Notes under the pieces: model-generated
Databases searched by the model: none
What the model was told of the DNA's origin: nothing
Seen by the model: only the letters and a program-made list of their open reading frames with translations
In this document: in pieces, positions 36,293-45,822 of the stretch
Layout of the letters: the number at the start of each line of letters is the position of its first letter
Position numbering within the stretch: the stretch's first letter is position 1
Assembly (NCBI GenBank): GCA_015065085.1
Contig: SVQW01000013.1
Span: 1-64,000 of the forward strand
DNA length: 64,000 nt
Direction: 5' to 3'
From: Oscillospiraceae bacterium
GTDB taxonomy: Bacteria > Bacillota > Clostridia > Oscillospirales > SIG627
Translations under genes and position numbers: made by a program

Positions 36293-36562
36293 ATGCAGGC
36301 AGTAATTTCAGTAACAGGTAAAGACAGTGTGGGAATCATTGCAAAGGTTTCCCAGAAATGCTTTGAAAACAACGTAAACATCATTGATATTTCACAAAGC
36401 GTTCTCAAGGATTATTTCGCCATGATAATGCTGGTGGAAATAGATGCAATGAAGGTGGCTTTCACTGATTTTGTTGACATGATGAACAACATCGGCAAGG
36501 AGAATAATCTCTCCATACATACCATGCATGAAGATATCTTCAACTCTATGCACAAGATATAA
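36293..36562 (+). CDS. ACT-domain protein (UPF0237-like)
   Basis: 89 residues that form a single ACT domain (AVISVTGKDSVGIIAKVSQKC). Such stand-alone ACT proteins are often encoded next to the UPF0210 protein, as here (29 bp upstream of it), and may sense a small metabolite for it. AAAGGAG precedes the ATG. Confidence 0.92.
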   Translation: MQAVISVTGKDSVGIIAKVSQKCFENNVNIIDISQSVLKDYFAMIMLVEIDAMKVAFTDFVDMMNNIGKENNLSIHTMHEDIFNSMHKI

Positions 36563-36591
36563 TAACGCATTAAAAATAAGGAGTTGACAAA

Positions 36592-37956
36592 ATGTTAGGT
36601 ATCAATAAAAACGAAATACTCGAAACAATAAACATGATCCAGGACGAGCATCTGGATATACGTACCGTAACCATGGGTATTTCCCTTTTCGACTGTGTAA
36701 GCGACGACCCCAAGAGGCTGTGCGACAACATATACGACAAAATCACCCGCACCGCAAAGGATCTCATACCTACCTGTCAGACCATCGAAAAGGAATACGG
36801 TATCCCCATAATAAACAAAAGAATATCTCTCACTCCCATTTCTCTGGTGGGCGGTAAATGCACAAGTGATGACTATGTAAAAATCGCAAAAACACTTGAT
36901 CGTGCCGCACAGACTCTGGGCGTGAACTTTATCGGAGGCTACTCCGCACTGGTGCACAAAGGCTATACCAACGGTGCGGCGGCGCTCATTGAATCCGTTC
37001 CTCAGGCACTTACCGAAACGGAAAGAATCTGCTCCTCCATCAATGTTGCCACCACAAAAACAGGTATCAACATGGATGCCGTAGCACAGATGGGAAGAGT
37101 TATAAAGCAGACAGCTATGAACACTGCACACAACAATTCCATCGGCTGTGCAAAGCTTGTTGTGTTCGCAAATGTACCGGATGACAACCCATTCATGGCA
37201 GGTGCATTCCACGGCATGGGAGAACCGGAAACCGTTATAAATGTAGGTGTTTCGGGTCCCGGCGTTGTGGCAAGCGCTATTGAAAAGGCAGGCAACTGCA
37301 ACCTTACACAAATTGCCGACACAATCAAGAAAACAGCTTTCAAAATCACCCGTATGGGTCAGCTTGTTGCATATGAGGCATCAAAGCGTCTGGGCGTTCC
37401 GTTCGGTATAGTTGACCTTTCGCTTGCCCCCACACCTGCAATAGGTGATTCTGTTGCCGACATACTTGAAAAAATAGGTCTTGAAAAGACCGGCGCCTGC
37501 GGTACCACCGCTTGTCTTGCCATGCTTAACGATGCAGTCAAAAAAGGCGGAACCATGGCATCCAGCCATGTAGGCGGTCTTTCGGGTGCGTTCATTCCGG
37601 TTTCAGAGGATGCAGGCATGATAAGTGCGGCAGAATGTGGCTCACTTTGCATAGAAAAGCTGGAAGCCATGACAGCAGTATGCTCGGTAGGTCTTGATAT
37701 GATAGCTGTTCCGGGCGACACCACCGAAGAAGTTATTTCCGCACTTATAGCCGATGAAATCGCCATAGGAGTTATAAATAACAAAACCACCGCCGTACGT
37801 GTAATCCCCGCAATAGGCAAAAAGGTAGGCGACAGTGTAGAATTCGGCGGACTTCTTGGCGCCGCACCCATAATGCCCATAAACACTGCTTCTCCTGAGG
37901 TATTTATTAAACGCGGCGGACGTATCCCCGCTCCCATTCACAGCTTAAGAAATTAA
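36592..37956 (+). CDS. UPF0210/DUF711 family protein
   Basis: 454 residues, the usual family length. Opens [17 protein letters not shown] and contains [12 protein letters not shown] and GHVGGL-like glycine-rich loops. Distantly glycyl-radical-enzyme-like in annotation history ('PFL family'), but without a radical glycine motif that I can see. Biochemical function unknown. Paired with the ACT protein upstream. Confidence 0.88.
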   Translation: MLGINKNEILETINMIQDEHLDIRTVTMGISLFDCVSDDPKRLCDNIYDKITRTAKDLIPTCQTIEKEYGIPIINKRISLTPISLVGGKCTSDDYVKIAKTLDRAAQTLGVNFIGGYSALVHKGYTNGAAALIESVPQALTETERICSSINVATTKTGINMDAVAQMGRVIKQTAMNTAHNNSIGCAKLVVFANVPDDNPFMAGAFHGMGEPETVINVGVSGPGVVASAIEKAGNCNLTQIADTIKKTAFKITRMGQLVAYEASKRLGVPFGIVDLSLAPTPAIGDSVADILEKIGLEKTGACGTTACLAMLNDAVKKGGTMASSHVGGLSGAFIPVSEDAGMISAAECGSLCIEKLEAMTAVCSVGLDMIAVPGDTTEEVISALIADEIAIGVINNKTTAVRVIPAIGKKVGDSVEFGGLLGAAPIMPINTASPEVFIKRGGRIPAPIHSLRN

Positions 37957-37966
37957 GGAGTATATT

Positions 37967-39067
37967 ATGAGCGTAATGAAAACCTGCCCTGCTGTGTTTG
38001 CAGTAAACGATTCTTATCAGATAATGGTTCCCGTCAACTGCGAGACCCTTATGTGGGTCAAAGTTGGAGAAGAGACTTTTTACGACCATTCCAACGGAAT
38101 TATCCGCTCTGCCGTAACCACCCACCGCATAAGCGTTCCCATGGAGCTTTTGGACAGAGAAAAGAAATATACCGTCTGCTGGCGCAAAATAATTGAAAGA
38201 AAGCCTTACTTCACCCAGACAGAGGAGGAAGAACAGGAAAGCTTCGATTTCTTCCCCGTTACAGCCGAAAATCCCAGATGCTACCACATTTCCGATGCAC
38301 ACAACATGGTGGAACAGCCCGTAAAGGCTTGCGAGACATATATGAAGGAATGCGGTAAGATAGATTTTCTCATTCTCAACGGAGATGTGCCCGACCACAG
38401 CGGAAAAATCGAGAATTTTGACGCATTTTACCAGATAGCACAGCGCATCACCCACGGAAACATTCCCGTGGTGCTGTCCCGCGGAAATCACGATATGCGC
38501 GGTATTTACGCCGAAAAGCTTGCCGATTACACTCCTACGGATAACGGAAGGTCTTACTTCACATTCCGTCTGGGCGCAATATGGGGCATACTGGTGGACT
38601 GCGGCGAGGACAAGGACGACAGCCATGATGCATACGGCCACACCAACTGCTGTCATCATTTCAGAAACGAGCAAACAAAATTCATCCGTCAGGTAATAAA
38701 AAACGCCGAAACGGAGTACGCCGCGCCGGGTGTTAAGCACAAGCTGGTAATTTCACATGTTCCGTTTTCCTACATTCAGCAAGAGCCGTTTGATATTGAG
38801 CAAGATATTTACCGCGAGTGGTGCACACTGCTCAGAGAAAACGTAAAGCCGGATATCATGATTTGCGGTCACATGCACGCACACATGGTAGGAAAGCCGG
38901 GCGGAGAATTCGATCATGTGGGTCAGCCCTGCACCATGGTGGTTGCTTCAAATCCCGATCTGCGCAACTTCAAGTACAATGCGGCAGGATTTGAATTTAC
39001 AAGCAATTCAATAAATGCGGTTTTCACCAATGATGACGGTGAAATCACACATAAATATAGCCTTTAA
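37967..39067 (+). CDS. calcineurin-type metallophosphoesterase
   Basis: 366 residues. An N-terminal beta-sandwich-like part (about 1-100) is followed by the phosphoesterase with its ordered metal motifs: YHISDAHNM, LNGDVPDHS, SRGNHDMRG, SHVPFSY and GHMHAH. Looks like a Fn3/purple-acid-phosphatase-like layout, but without a signal peptide. Substrate unknown. 10 bp after the UPF0210 gene. Confidence 0.87.
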   Translation: MSVMKTCPAVFAVNDSYQIMVPVNCETLMWVKVGEETFYDHSNGIIRSAVTTHRISVPMELLDREKKYTVCWRKIIERKPYFTQTEEEEQESFDFFPVTAENPRCYHISDAHNMVEQPVKACETYMKECGKIDFLILNGDVPDHSGKIENFDAFYQIAQRITHGNIPVVLSRGNHDMRGIYAEKLADYTPTDNGRSYFTFRLGAIWGILVDCGEDKDDSHDAYGHTNCCHHFRNEQTKFIRQVIKNAETEYAAPGVKHKLVISHVPFSYIQQEPFDIEQDIYREWCTLLRENVKPDIMICGHMHAHMVGKPGGEFDHVGQPCTMVVASNPDLRNFKYNAAGFEFTSNSINAVFTNDDGEITHKYSL

Positions 39068-39079
39068 GGAGGAAAAAGT

Positions 39080-39997
39080 ATGAAAATCAGTACATCAACA
39101 GATTACCATTTCAAGCTTTTCGGCGAAAAAAACGCCCTTAAGGTTTTTAAGGACGCAGGCTTTGACGCGTTGGACTATTCCCTGTTTACCCACAATGACT
39201 ACGGCCCTACCGCAAAGGGTGAGATATGCGAGCTTTATTCAAGACCCAAAAATGAGGTCCTGGAATATTTCAGCGACATAAAAAGAGTTGCCGACACCGT
39301 TGGCATTGAGATAGGACAGGTTCATGCTCCTTTTCCGTCGTATACCTCAAGCAACCCCGAAGCAAATGCAAATATACTCAAGCTTCTTGATTTATCCGTT
39401 GAAATAACCGCCGCACTCGGCAGTGAATATCTTATTATACATCCCGCCTGCACCAAGGGACGCATTTACGATATCGGTGTTGAGGAGTGCAAAGCGGTAA
39501 ACATGGAGCTTTACGGGGCACTTATCCCCACTGCAAAAAAGTGCGGAGTTAAGATATGCACCGAAAATATGTGGACGGTAGACCCTGCAACCAATAAAAA
39601 ATGTGCTACCGTATGCTCCCATGCCCACGAGCTTGCAGACTATGTCGACACTCTCAACGAAATGGCAGGCGAGCGCATTTTCTACGTTTGTCTTGACGTT
39701 GGACACACCAGCCTTACGGATGACGACCCCGCAGAAGCACTCCGTATTCTTGGTGACCGCACTGCAACTCTCCACATACATGACACAGACGGCATCGTTG
39801 ACTCCCACACACTGCCTTACCTTGGCGTTGTCAAGTGGGACAGCTTCTTTACGGCTATGCGTGAAACAGGCTATAAGGGCAATTTCAACTTTGAAGCCGC
39901 TAACTTTTTCAAGAATTTCGGTAAAGAGTTCATAAACGAAAGCAGTAAATTCATGTGCGATCTGGCAAAAATGGTTATCAAAAAATACGGCCTTTAA
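39080..39997 (+). CDS. sugar phosphate isomerase/epimerase-type TIM barrel protein
   Basis: 305 residues of xylose-isomerase-like (AP endonuclease 2) fold. Metal-site residues are likely in GQVHAPFP, IIHPACTKG, CTENMW, CLDVGHTSLT and LHIHDTDG, with the terminal glutamate in FNFEAANF. Acts on a free or phosphorylated sugar or a polyol; substrate unknown. Last gene before the operon's terminator. Confidence 0.87.
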   Translation: MKISTSTDYHFKLFGEKNALKVFKDAGFDALDYSLFTHNDYGPTAKGEICELYSRPKNEVLEYFSDIKRVADTVGIEIGQVHAPFPSYTSSNPEANANILKLLDLSVEITAALGSEYLIIHPACTKGRIYDIGVEECKAVNMELYGALIPTAKKCGVKICTENMWTVDPATNKKCATVCSHAHELADYVDTLNEMAGERIFYVCLDVGHTSLTDDDPAEALRILGDRTATLHIHDTDGIVDSHTLPYLGVVKWDSFFTAMRETGYKGNFNFEAANFFKNFGKEFINESSKFMCDLAKMVIKKYGL

Positions 39998-40004
39998 TAT
40001 TTTT

Positions 40005-40036
40005 CGGTACGGAATAACCTTCCGTACCGTTTTTTT
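40005..40036 (+). terminator. terminator of the long rimP operon
   Basis: A 9-bp stem CGGTACGGA/TCCGTACCG (40005-40013, 40021-40029), 7-nt loop and seven Ts. Confidence 0.88.
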
Positions 40037-40079
40037 GCATATAATAATGAAAAAAATTGAATTATTATATGTAAAGACC

Positions 40080-40108
40080 TTGAAAAAAATTTAAAATAGT
40101 AGTATAAT
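40080..40108 (+). promoter_or_regulatory. alaS promoter
   Basis: TTGAAA (40080-40085), 17-bp spacer, TATAAT (40103-40108). The leader of about 80 nt holds a small GGGC/GCCC stem only; it is too short for a T-box. Confidence 0.75.
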
Positions 40109-40196
40109 AATGTTTATGAGTAATATTTAATGTGGGGCGGTTTGCCCGTACATAAAATCAGTTAATAAAATTTATAGAATAAAGGAATTTTACGTT

Positions 40197-42818
40197 ATGG
40201 AATGGACAGGACTTAATGATTTAAGAGAAAAATTCTTATCCTTTTTTGAATCCAAGGGACATCTGCGCCACGAAAGCTTTCCGCTTGTTCCGCAGAACGA
40301 TGCATCTCTGCTTCTCATAAATGCAGGTATGGCACCCCTCAAGCCCTATTTTCAGGGTGTGAAGGAGCCGCCTCGCCGCAGAATGGCGACCTGCCAGAAA
40401 TGCATCAGAACCCCCGACATCGAGCGCGTTGGTAAAACCGCACGCCACGGCACATATTTTGAAATGCTGGGCAACTTTTCCTTCGGCGACTACTTCAAGG
40501 AAGAAGCCATCATGTGGGCATGGGAATTCCTTACTCAGGTAATGGAAATGCCCGCCGACAGACTGTGGCCCTCCATCTATGAGGAAGATGACGAGGCGTT
40601 TGACATCTGGGCAAACAAAGTGGGCGTTCCCAAAGAGCACATTGTAAGACTGGGCAAGGACGACAACTTCTGGGAGCTTGCAACCGGCGGTCCCTGCGGT
40701 CCCTGCTCGGAAATCTACTTTGACCGCGGCGAAAAATACGGTTGCGGTTCTCCCGACTGCAAACCCGGCTGCGACTGCGACAGATTCATGGAAATCTGGA
40801 ACAACGTATTCTCTCAGTTTGAGGGCGACGGAAAAGGCAATTACACCGAGCTGGCACACAAGAATATAGATACCGGTATGGGTCTTGAACGTCTTGCCTG
40901 CGTAATGCAGGGTGTGGACAACCTTTTCGAGGTTGACACCGTAAGAAAAATTCTGGACACCGTTTGTACCATCAGCGGCAAAAAATACGGCGACGATGCA
41001 GACAACGACGTCTCCATCCGTGTTATCACCGACCATATCAGAAGCACAACGTTTATGATATGTGACGGTGTTGTCCCCTCCAACGAGGGCAGAGGCTACG
41101 TTTTGCGCAGACTTCTGCGCCGTGCGGCACGCCACGGAAAGCTTTTGGGCATTGATAAGCCTTTCCTTTTCGAGCTTTGCGACGTTGTTATAGGCGAAAA
41201 CAAGAGCGCTTACCCCGAGCTTGTTGACAAGACTGATTACATCAAAAAGGTCATCGAAATCGAAGAAAACCGCTTCAATGCCACCATCGATGCAGGTCTT
41301 AACATTCTTTCTTCCCTTATTGAAGCCGCTCAGAAGGACGGCAAGAAGCAGCTTTCCGGCGAAGATACCTTCAAGCTTTACGATACCTTTGGCTTCCCTA
41401 TCGACCTCACACGCGAAATTGCTGAGGAAAAGGGACTTACAATAGACGAAGAAACCTTTACCGCTCTTATGAACGAGCAGAAAGTACGTGCAAGAAACGC
41501 TCGTGCCACTGCGGGCTGGAACGAGGCTTCCAAGAACATTCTTGAAAGCTATTCCGAAACAGTATTTACAGGATACGACAATCTCAGCGATGACGGCAAA
41601 ATCCTTGCCATTATCAGCGGTGACGAGCTTGTTGACGAAGTGAGCGAGGGCGATTTCTCCATTCTTCTCGACAAAACTCCCTTCTACGGTGAAGGTGGCG
41701 GTCAGGTGGGCGACACAGGTATTATCACCACAGCAACCGCACAGCTCAACGTTATAGACACCAAAAAGAGTGCCGACAAGAAATATATTCATATCTGCGA
41801 AATCATAAACGGCTCCGTAAAGGTCGGCGACACTGTTAAAGCTCAGGTTAATGCCGACAGACGTGCGGCTATAATGCGTAACCACTCCGCGGCTCACATG
41901 CTTCAGGCGGCTCTGAGAAAGGTGCTGGGCAACCATGTTGAGCAGGCAGGCTCTTATGTTGACGCAGAGCGTGTAAGATTTGACTTTTCTCACTTCCAGG
42001 CTGTCAGCCATGACGAGCTTATGAAGGTAGAAGCACTTGTCAATAATGCTATTCTCAGCGGTATGGCCGTTGAAACCTGCGAAACCGATATTGAAACCGC
42101 AAAGAAAAACGGCGCAATGGCATTGTTCGGTGAGAAATACGGAAAGACTGTTCGCATGGTAAAAATGGGTGACTTCTCCACCGAGCTTTGCGGAGGTACA
42201 CACCTTGACAACACTGCAAAAGCAGGTCTTTTCAAGATTATTTCCGAAAGCTCCGTTGCGGCAGGTGTACGCCGTATTGAGGGTACCACAGGTACAAACG
42301 TACTTGACCTTTATTACAGTGAAAACCAGCTTGTTATAAACACCGCAAAGGTATTAAAGGCAAACAACCCCTCCGAGATTGCAAAGAAGGCAGAACAGCT
42401 CCAGGGCGAAATGCATGAATTGAAGAGGACAATAGAAGAGCTTAATTCCAAGATTGCGGCGGCTGAAACTGCTAAGATTGAGGAAAAAATACAGCAGACA
42501 GGCAGCTTCAAGGCTCTGTTCTGTGAAATGCCGGGCATGGCGCCCGATTCACTGCGTACCGCAGGCGACAAGCTTAAAGATAAATATGCCGACATTGTTG
42601 CCGTTCTTTATTCCGCTCAGCCAGGCAGGGTTTCCCTTGCGGCGGTTTGCGGTAAGGACGCAGTTAAAAACGGCGCAAATGCAGGCGCTATTCTCAAGAA
42701 AATCTCCCCCATTCTGGGCGGAGGCGGCGGCGGACGTCCCGACAGCGCATTCTCCGGCGGTAAGGATATTTCCAAGATTGGCGAAGCTGAAGCCGCATTT
42801 TACGAAATGCTTAAATAA
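40197..42818 (+). CDS. alaS: alanyl-tRNA synthetase
   Basis: 873 residues, full length. Class II catalytic core (FFESKGHLRHESFPLVP, TARHGTYFEMLGNFSFGDYF), editing domain with zinc ligands HSAAHMLQ and CGGTHLD, and the C-Ala domain ending in a glycine-rich GGGGGGRPDSAFSGGK. AAAGGA precedes the ATG. Confidence 0.97.
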   Translation: MEWTGLNDLREKFLSFFESKGHLRHESFPLVPQNDASLLLINAGMAPLKPYFQGVKEPPRRRMATCQKCIRTPDIERVGKTARHGTYFEMLGNFSFGDYFKEEAIMWAWEFLTQVMEMPADRLWPSIYEEDDEAFDIWANKVGVPKEHIVRLGKDDNFWELATGGPCGPCSEIYFDRGEKYGCGSPDCKPGCDCDRFMEIWNNVFSQFEGDGKGNYTELAHKNIDTGMGLERLACVMQGVDNLFEVDTVRKILDTVCTISGKKYGDDADNDVSIRVITDHIRSTTFMICDGVVPSNEGRGYVLRRLLRRAARHGKLLGIDKPFLFELCDVVIGENKSAYPELVDKTDYIKKVIEIEENRFNATIDAGLNILSSLIEAAQKDGKKQLSGEDTFKLYDTFGFPIDLTREIAEEKGLTIDEETFTALMNEQKVRARNARATAGWNEASKNILESYSETVFTGYDNLSDDGKILAIISGDELVDEVSEGDFSILLDKTPFYGEGGGQVGDTGIITTATAQLNVIDTKKSADKKYIHICEIINGSVKVGDTVKAQVNADRRAAIMRNHSAAHMLQAALRKVLGNHVEQAGSYVDAERVRFDFSHFQAVSHDELMKVEALVNNAILSGMAVETCETDIETAKKNGAMALFGEKYGKTVRMVKMGDFSTELCGGTHLDNTAKAGLFKIISESSVAAGVRRIEGTTGTNVLDLYYSENQLVINTAKVLKANNPSEIAKKAEQLQGEMHELKRTIEELNSKIAAAETAKIEEKIQQTGSFKALFCEMPGMAPDSLRTAGDKLKDKYADIVAVLYSAQPGRVSLAAVCGKDAVKNGANAGAILKKISPILGGGGGGRPDSAFSGGKDISKIGEAEAAFYEMLK

Positions 42819-42836
42819 TTAACCGGTGAGGTAAAA

Positions 42837-44111
42837 ATGGATCTTTCACAAATTCTCAAAAGCACCGAGAACTGTCCTTGCGGAAGAACCCACACCGTTG
42901 ACATCAAGGCCGTCGAAATAGCAAGCGGTCTTGTTAACAAGGTGGGCGAGATTCTGGAAAAGTACGATTTTCCTAAACGCATACTTGTCGTGTCCGATAA
43001 CAACGCTATGCGCGTATCCAAAGGTATTCTTGACAATCTTATGGCACACGGATTTGTATTCGATGCCAGAATTTACGATAACATGCGTACTGCCGATATA
43101 CGCGAGGTAAAGGAGATAGAGGCTCTTTGCCCCAATGTGGATGCAATTCTTGCAATAGGCACAGGCTCGGTGGACGATATCTGCCGTTATGCCGCTGCAC
43201 GCCAGGGTAAGCGATTTGCTATTTTCGGCACTGCTCCATCAATGGACGGCTACGCTTCCGACTCCTCCCCCATTACCGAGGGCGCGTTCAAGCTGACCTG
43301 TCCCGCAAAGCAGCCTGAAATCATTATTGCCGACACAAAAATACTGGCAAGCGCTCCCGTCGAGCTTAAAGCCGCCGGCTTCGGAGATATGATTGCAAAA
43401 TGCGTGGGACTTGTGGATTGGCGCGTATCCAACATACTCACAGGCGAGTATTACTGCGAAAACATCGCAAATCTGACACGTGAAGCTGTAAGACGCATAA
43501 TTTCATTGGCGGACAAAATCACTCTCGAAAACGAAGAAAGTGCCGGTGCAGTTATGGAGGCTCTTATATTTACGGGTATTGCCATGAAAATGGCAGGTAC
43601 TTCCCGTCCGGCATCCGGCTGCGAGCACATAATTTCCCACTTCTGGGAAAGCAAAAAGCTGGAAGAGGGGCATATTTCAGACTACCATGGCAAAAAAGTG
43701 GGTGTTGCCACATTGATTGTAGCTAAGACCTATCACGAAATGGCAAAGCTTGAATCCATAAAGGCTCACAAGGAAAATCTCGACTGGCAAGAGATCAGGG
43801 ATGCATACGGTCCCAACCTTTCCGTCGACATGATGAAGCTTAACACTCCCACTGTAACAGATGAGGTCGACCCCAAGCTGTTTGAAGAAAAATGGCCCGA
43901 GATACGCAATATAATCAAAGAGGAATTGCCCGACTACGACACCCTGGTTGACCTTTTCAAGCGTGCAGGCGCGGTTACAACCATCGAGGAAATTGCAGTT
44001 ACCCCTGAGCTTTGCGCTTTGGCGTATAAATTCCATCCATTCATGAGACACCGTCTTAATATCATGAGACTGAGATGGATGTTCGACTATCCCACAGACT
44101 ACAAAGCTTAA
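42837..44111 (+). CDS. sn-glycerol-1-phosphate dehydrogenase-like protein (AraM/EgsA)
   Basis: 424 residues of the iron/zinc alcohol-dehydrogenase-like fold. NAD-binding AIGTGSVDDICRYAA, then TAPSMDGYAS, the metal-site aspartate in AAGFGDMIAKCVGL and histidines in GCEHIISHFWE and ISDYHGKKVG. It reduces DHAP to glycerol 1-phosphate, the enantiomer of archaeal lipids; Bacillus AraM does this for heptaprenylglyceryl phosphate. 18 bp after alaS, probably co-transcribed. Confidence 0.85.
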   Translation: MDLSQILKSTENCPCGRTHTVDIKAVEIASGLVNKVGEILEKYDFPKRILVVSDNNAMRVSKGILDNLMAHGFVFDARIYDNMRTADIREVKEIEALCPNVDAILAIGTGSVDDICRYAAARQGKRFAIFGTAPSMDGYASDSSPITEGAFKLTCPAKQPEIIIADTKILASAPVELKAAGFGDMIAKCVGLVDWRVSNILTGEYYCENIANLTREAVRRIISLADKITLENEESAGAVMEALIFTGIAMKMAGTSRPASGCEHIISHFWESKKLEEGHISDYHGKKVGVATLIVAKTYHEMAKLESIKAHKENLDWQEIRDAYGPNLSVDMMKLNTPTVTDEVDPKLFEEKWPEIRNIIKEELPDYDTLVDLFKRAGAVTTIEEIAVTPELCALAYKFHPFMRHRLNIMRLRWMFDYPTDYKA

Positions 44112-44140
44112 TTTCATTTATCAACTCAAGGAGTGAGCAC

Positions 44141-44485
44141 ATGAAAAAGCAAATATGTTTTACTGCCGCGCTTTTCGTGTGCGCTTTGGCGGTCGTAATT
44201 TTCGGCTTTGATTCCTCAAGTGACGATTATGAGGCTTCTTTATCTGTCACATCATATGTGACTTTTGCAAGTGCCTCTGCAGCTCTTCCGCCCATAAGCG
44301 AAAGTACCTCTCTCGCTCCCCCGTCATCGCGGATATATCTTTTGAGAGGTCTGCCTTTCTCACTTAATAAATTAAGTCTCATTTCCATAATACTGATAAC
44401 GCTTATGACAATTTTCATAAGCTTATTCATAAAACCCACAGACTTAAGGATTAAATTCCTTATGGATGCGGACGGAATGAAGTAA
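44141..44485 (+). CDS. small two-segment membrane protein before secD
   Basis: About 114 residues, not recognised. N-terminal hydrophobic segment (about 5-23), an outside loop rich in Ser, Ala and Pro (about 24-75), a second membrane segment (about 77-97) and a short charged tail. ATG at 44141 with AAGGAG. It sits where yajC often stands, but does not look like YajC, which has one segment and a basic tail. A role in Sec export is only suggested by position. Confidence 0.65.
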   Translation: MKKQICFTAALFVCALAVVIFGFDSSSDDYEASLSVTSYVTFASASAALPPISESTSLAPPSSRIYLLRGLPFSLNKLSLISIILITLMTIFISLFIKPTDLRIKFLMDADGMK

Positions 44486-44541
44486 CCGGCGATTCAACCA
44501 TACACCAACGCTAAAAAATATTTAAAAATAAAGGAGCAATT

Positions 44542-45822
44542 ATGAAAAACATCAACAAAGCGACATTTTTCCTGGTAATTGCTGTTATTCTGCTTCTTCT
44601 TTCCATCGCGGTATGTGGCTTCAAGGTTGGCTCTCTCGACCTTAAGGGCGCACAGGATATGCGTTTCGGCATTGACATACGCGGCGGCGTTGAAGCAGTA
44701 TTCAAAGCAAAGGCCACCGAAGAAAACCCCAATCCCGATCCAAGTCTTGAAGAGCTGGAATCCGCACGAATCATCATCGAAACCAGAATGGACAACCAGA
44801 ACATTTTCGACCGTGAAATAACGGTTGACGAAGTGAACAAGGAAATCTTCGTTCGTTTCCCCTGGAAATCCGGTGAAAGCAATTTTAATCCTCAGCAGGC
44901 CATCGCCGAGCTGGGTGAAACAGCAATGCTCACCTTCCGCGACAGCGCAAACAACGTTGTTCTCGAGGGTAAGAACGTTGCAAGAAGTACCGTTCAGCAG
45001 GCTAATATCGGTTATGCCGTAGGTCTGGAATTTGATTCTGAGGGTGCAAGCCTTTTCTACGAAGCGACAAGCGCAAACATCGGTAAGCAGATCGGTATTT
45101 ACATGGACGAAAACCTCATCTCCGCTCCCGTTGTTGAAACCGCTATCGCAGGCGGTCAGGCACAGATTACCGGCGGTACCAACGGCTTCTCTTATGAAGA
45201 AGCAAAGGCACTGTCCGACAAAATCAACGCAGGTTCTCTCCCCTTTGCACTTGAATCCTCCAATTACAGCACCATCAGCCCCACCCTTGGTGCAGGTGCG
45301 CTTAACGTAATGCTCACCGCAGGTGCTATCGCATTTGTGATTATTGCGCTGTTCATGCTGATCAGATACCGTCTGCCCGGCTTTGTTGCCTGCCTCGGTC
45401 TTATCTCTCAGCTTATTCTGCAGATTCTGTTCATTTCAGTTCCTCAGATCACTCTTACTCTGCCCGGTATGGCAGGTATCATTCTTGCGCTGGGTATGGG
45501 CATTGACACAAACATCATTATTTCAGAACGTATCAAAGAAGAGTTGAGACTTGGCAAGAGCCTCGTTGCCGCTATAAAGAACGGTTACGCACGTGCGTTT
45601 ACCGCGGTCCTCGACGGTAACGTAACTACCATGATAGTTGCTATCGTTCTTATGATATTCGGTTCCGGCTCTATCTACTCCTTCGGATACACACTGCTTA
45701 CCGGTGTTATCCTCAACTTTGTTTCAGGCATTCTGGCTTCCCGCCTTATGGTTACATCTCTCAGCCTGTACAAACCGTTCCAATCCACAGTTCTGTATGG
45801 TAACAGGAGGGCAGCAAAATGA
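44542..45822 (+). CDS. secD: protein translocase subunit SecD
   Basis: 426 residues. N-terminal membrane segment, then FGIDIRGGVEAVFKA (the D1 motif) and a P1 outside domain, shorter than in proteobacteria. The C-terminal half has five membrane segments with GMGIDTNIIISERIKEE. Together with SecF it uses the proton or ion gradient to pull exported proteins. Overlaps secF by 4 bases. Confidence 0.95.
   Translation: MKNINKATFFLVIAVILLLLSIAVCGFKVGSLDLKGAQDMRFGIDIRGGVEAVFKAKATEENPNPDPSLEELESARIIIETRMDNQNIFDREITVDEVNKEIFVRFPWKSGESNFNPQQAIAELGETAMLTFRDSANNVVLEGKNVARSTVQQANIGYAVGLEFDSEGASLFYEATSANIGKQIGIYMDENLISAPVVETAIAGGQAQITGGTNGFSYEEAKALSDKINAGSLPFALESSNYSTISPTLGAGALNVMLTAGAIAFVIIALFMLIRYRLPGFVACLGLISQLILQILFISVPQITLTLPGMAGIILALGMGIDTNIIISERIKEELRLGKSLVAAIKNGYARAFTAVLDGNVTTMIVAIVLMIFGSGSIYSFGYTLLTGVILNFVSGILASRLMVTSLSLYKPFQSTVLYGNRRAAK

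Noticed and set aside
36592..37956. True pyruvate formate-lyase ('PFL family' label)
   Set aside because: No glycyl-radical motif or Cys-Cys pair is present; the protein belongs to UPF0210.
40109..40196. T-box riboswitch before alaS
   Set aside because: The leader is only about 80 nt and lacks the T-box TGGNACCGCG motif and specifier stem.
40236..42203. Minus-strand open frame of 655 codons opposite alaS
   Set aside because: Same codon-bias artefact; alaS with all motifs is on the plus strand.
44075..44140. Longer N-terminus for the small membrane protein
   Set aside because: It overlaps the preceding dehydrogenase gene and AAGGAG stands before the ATG at 44141.
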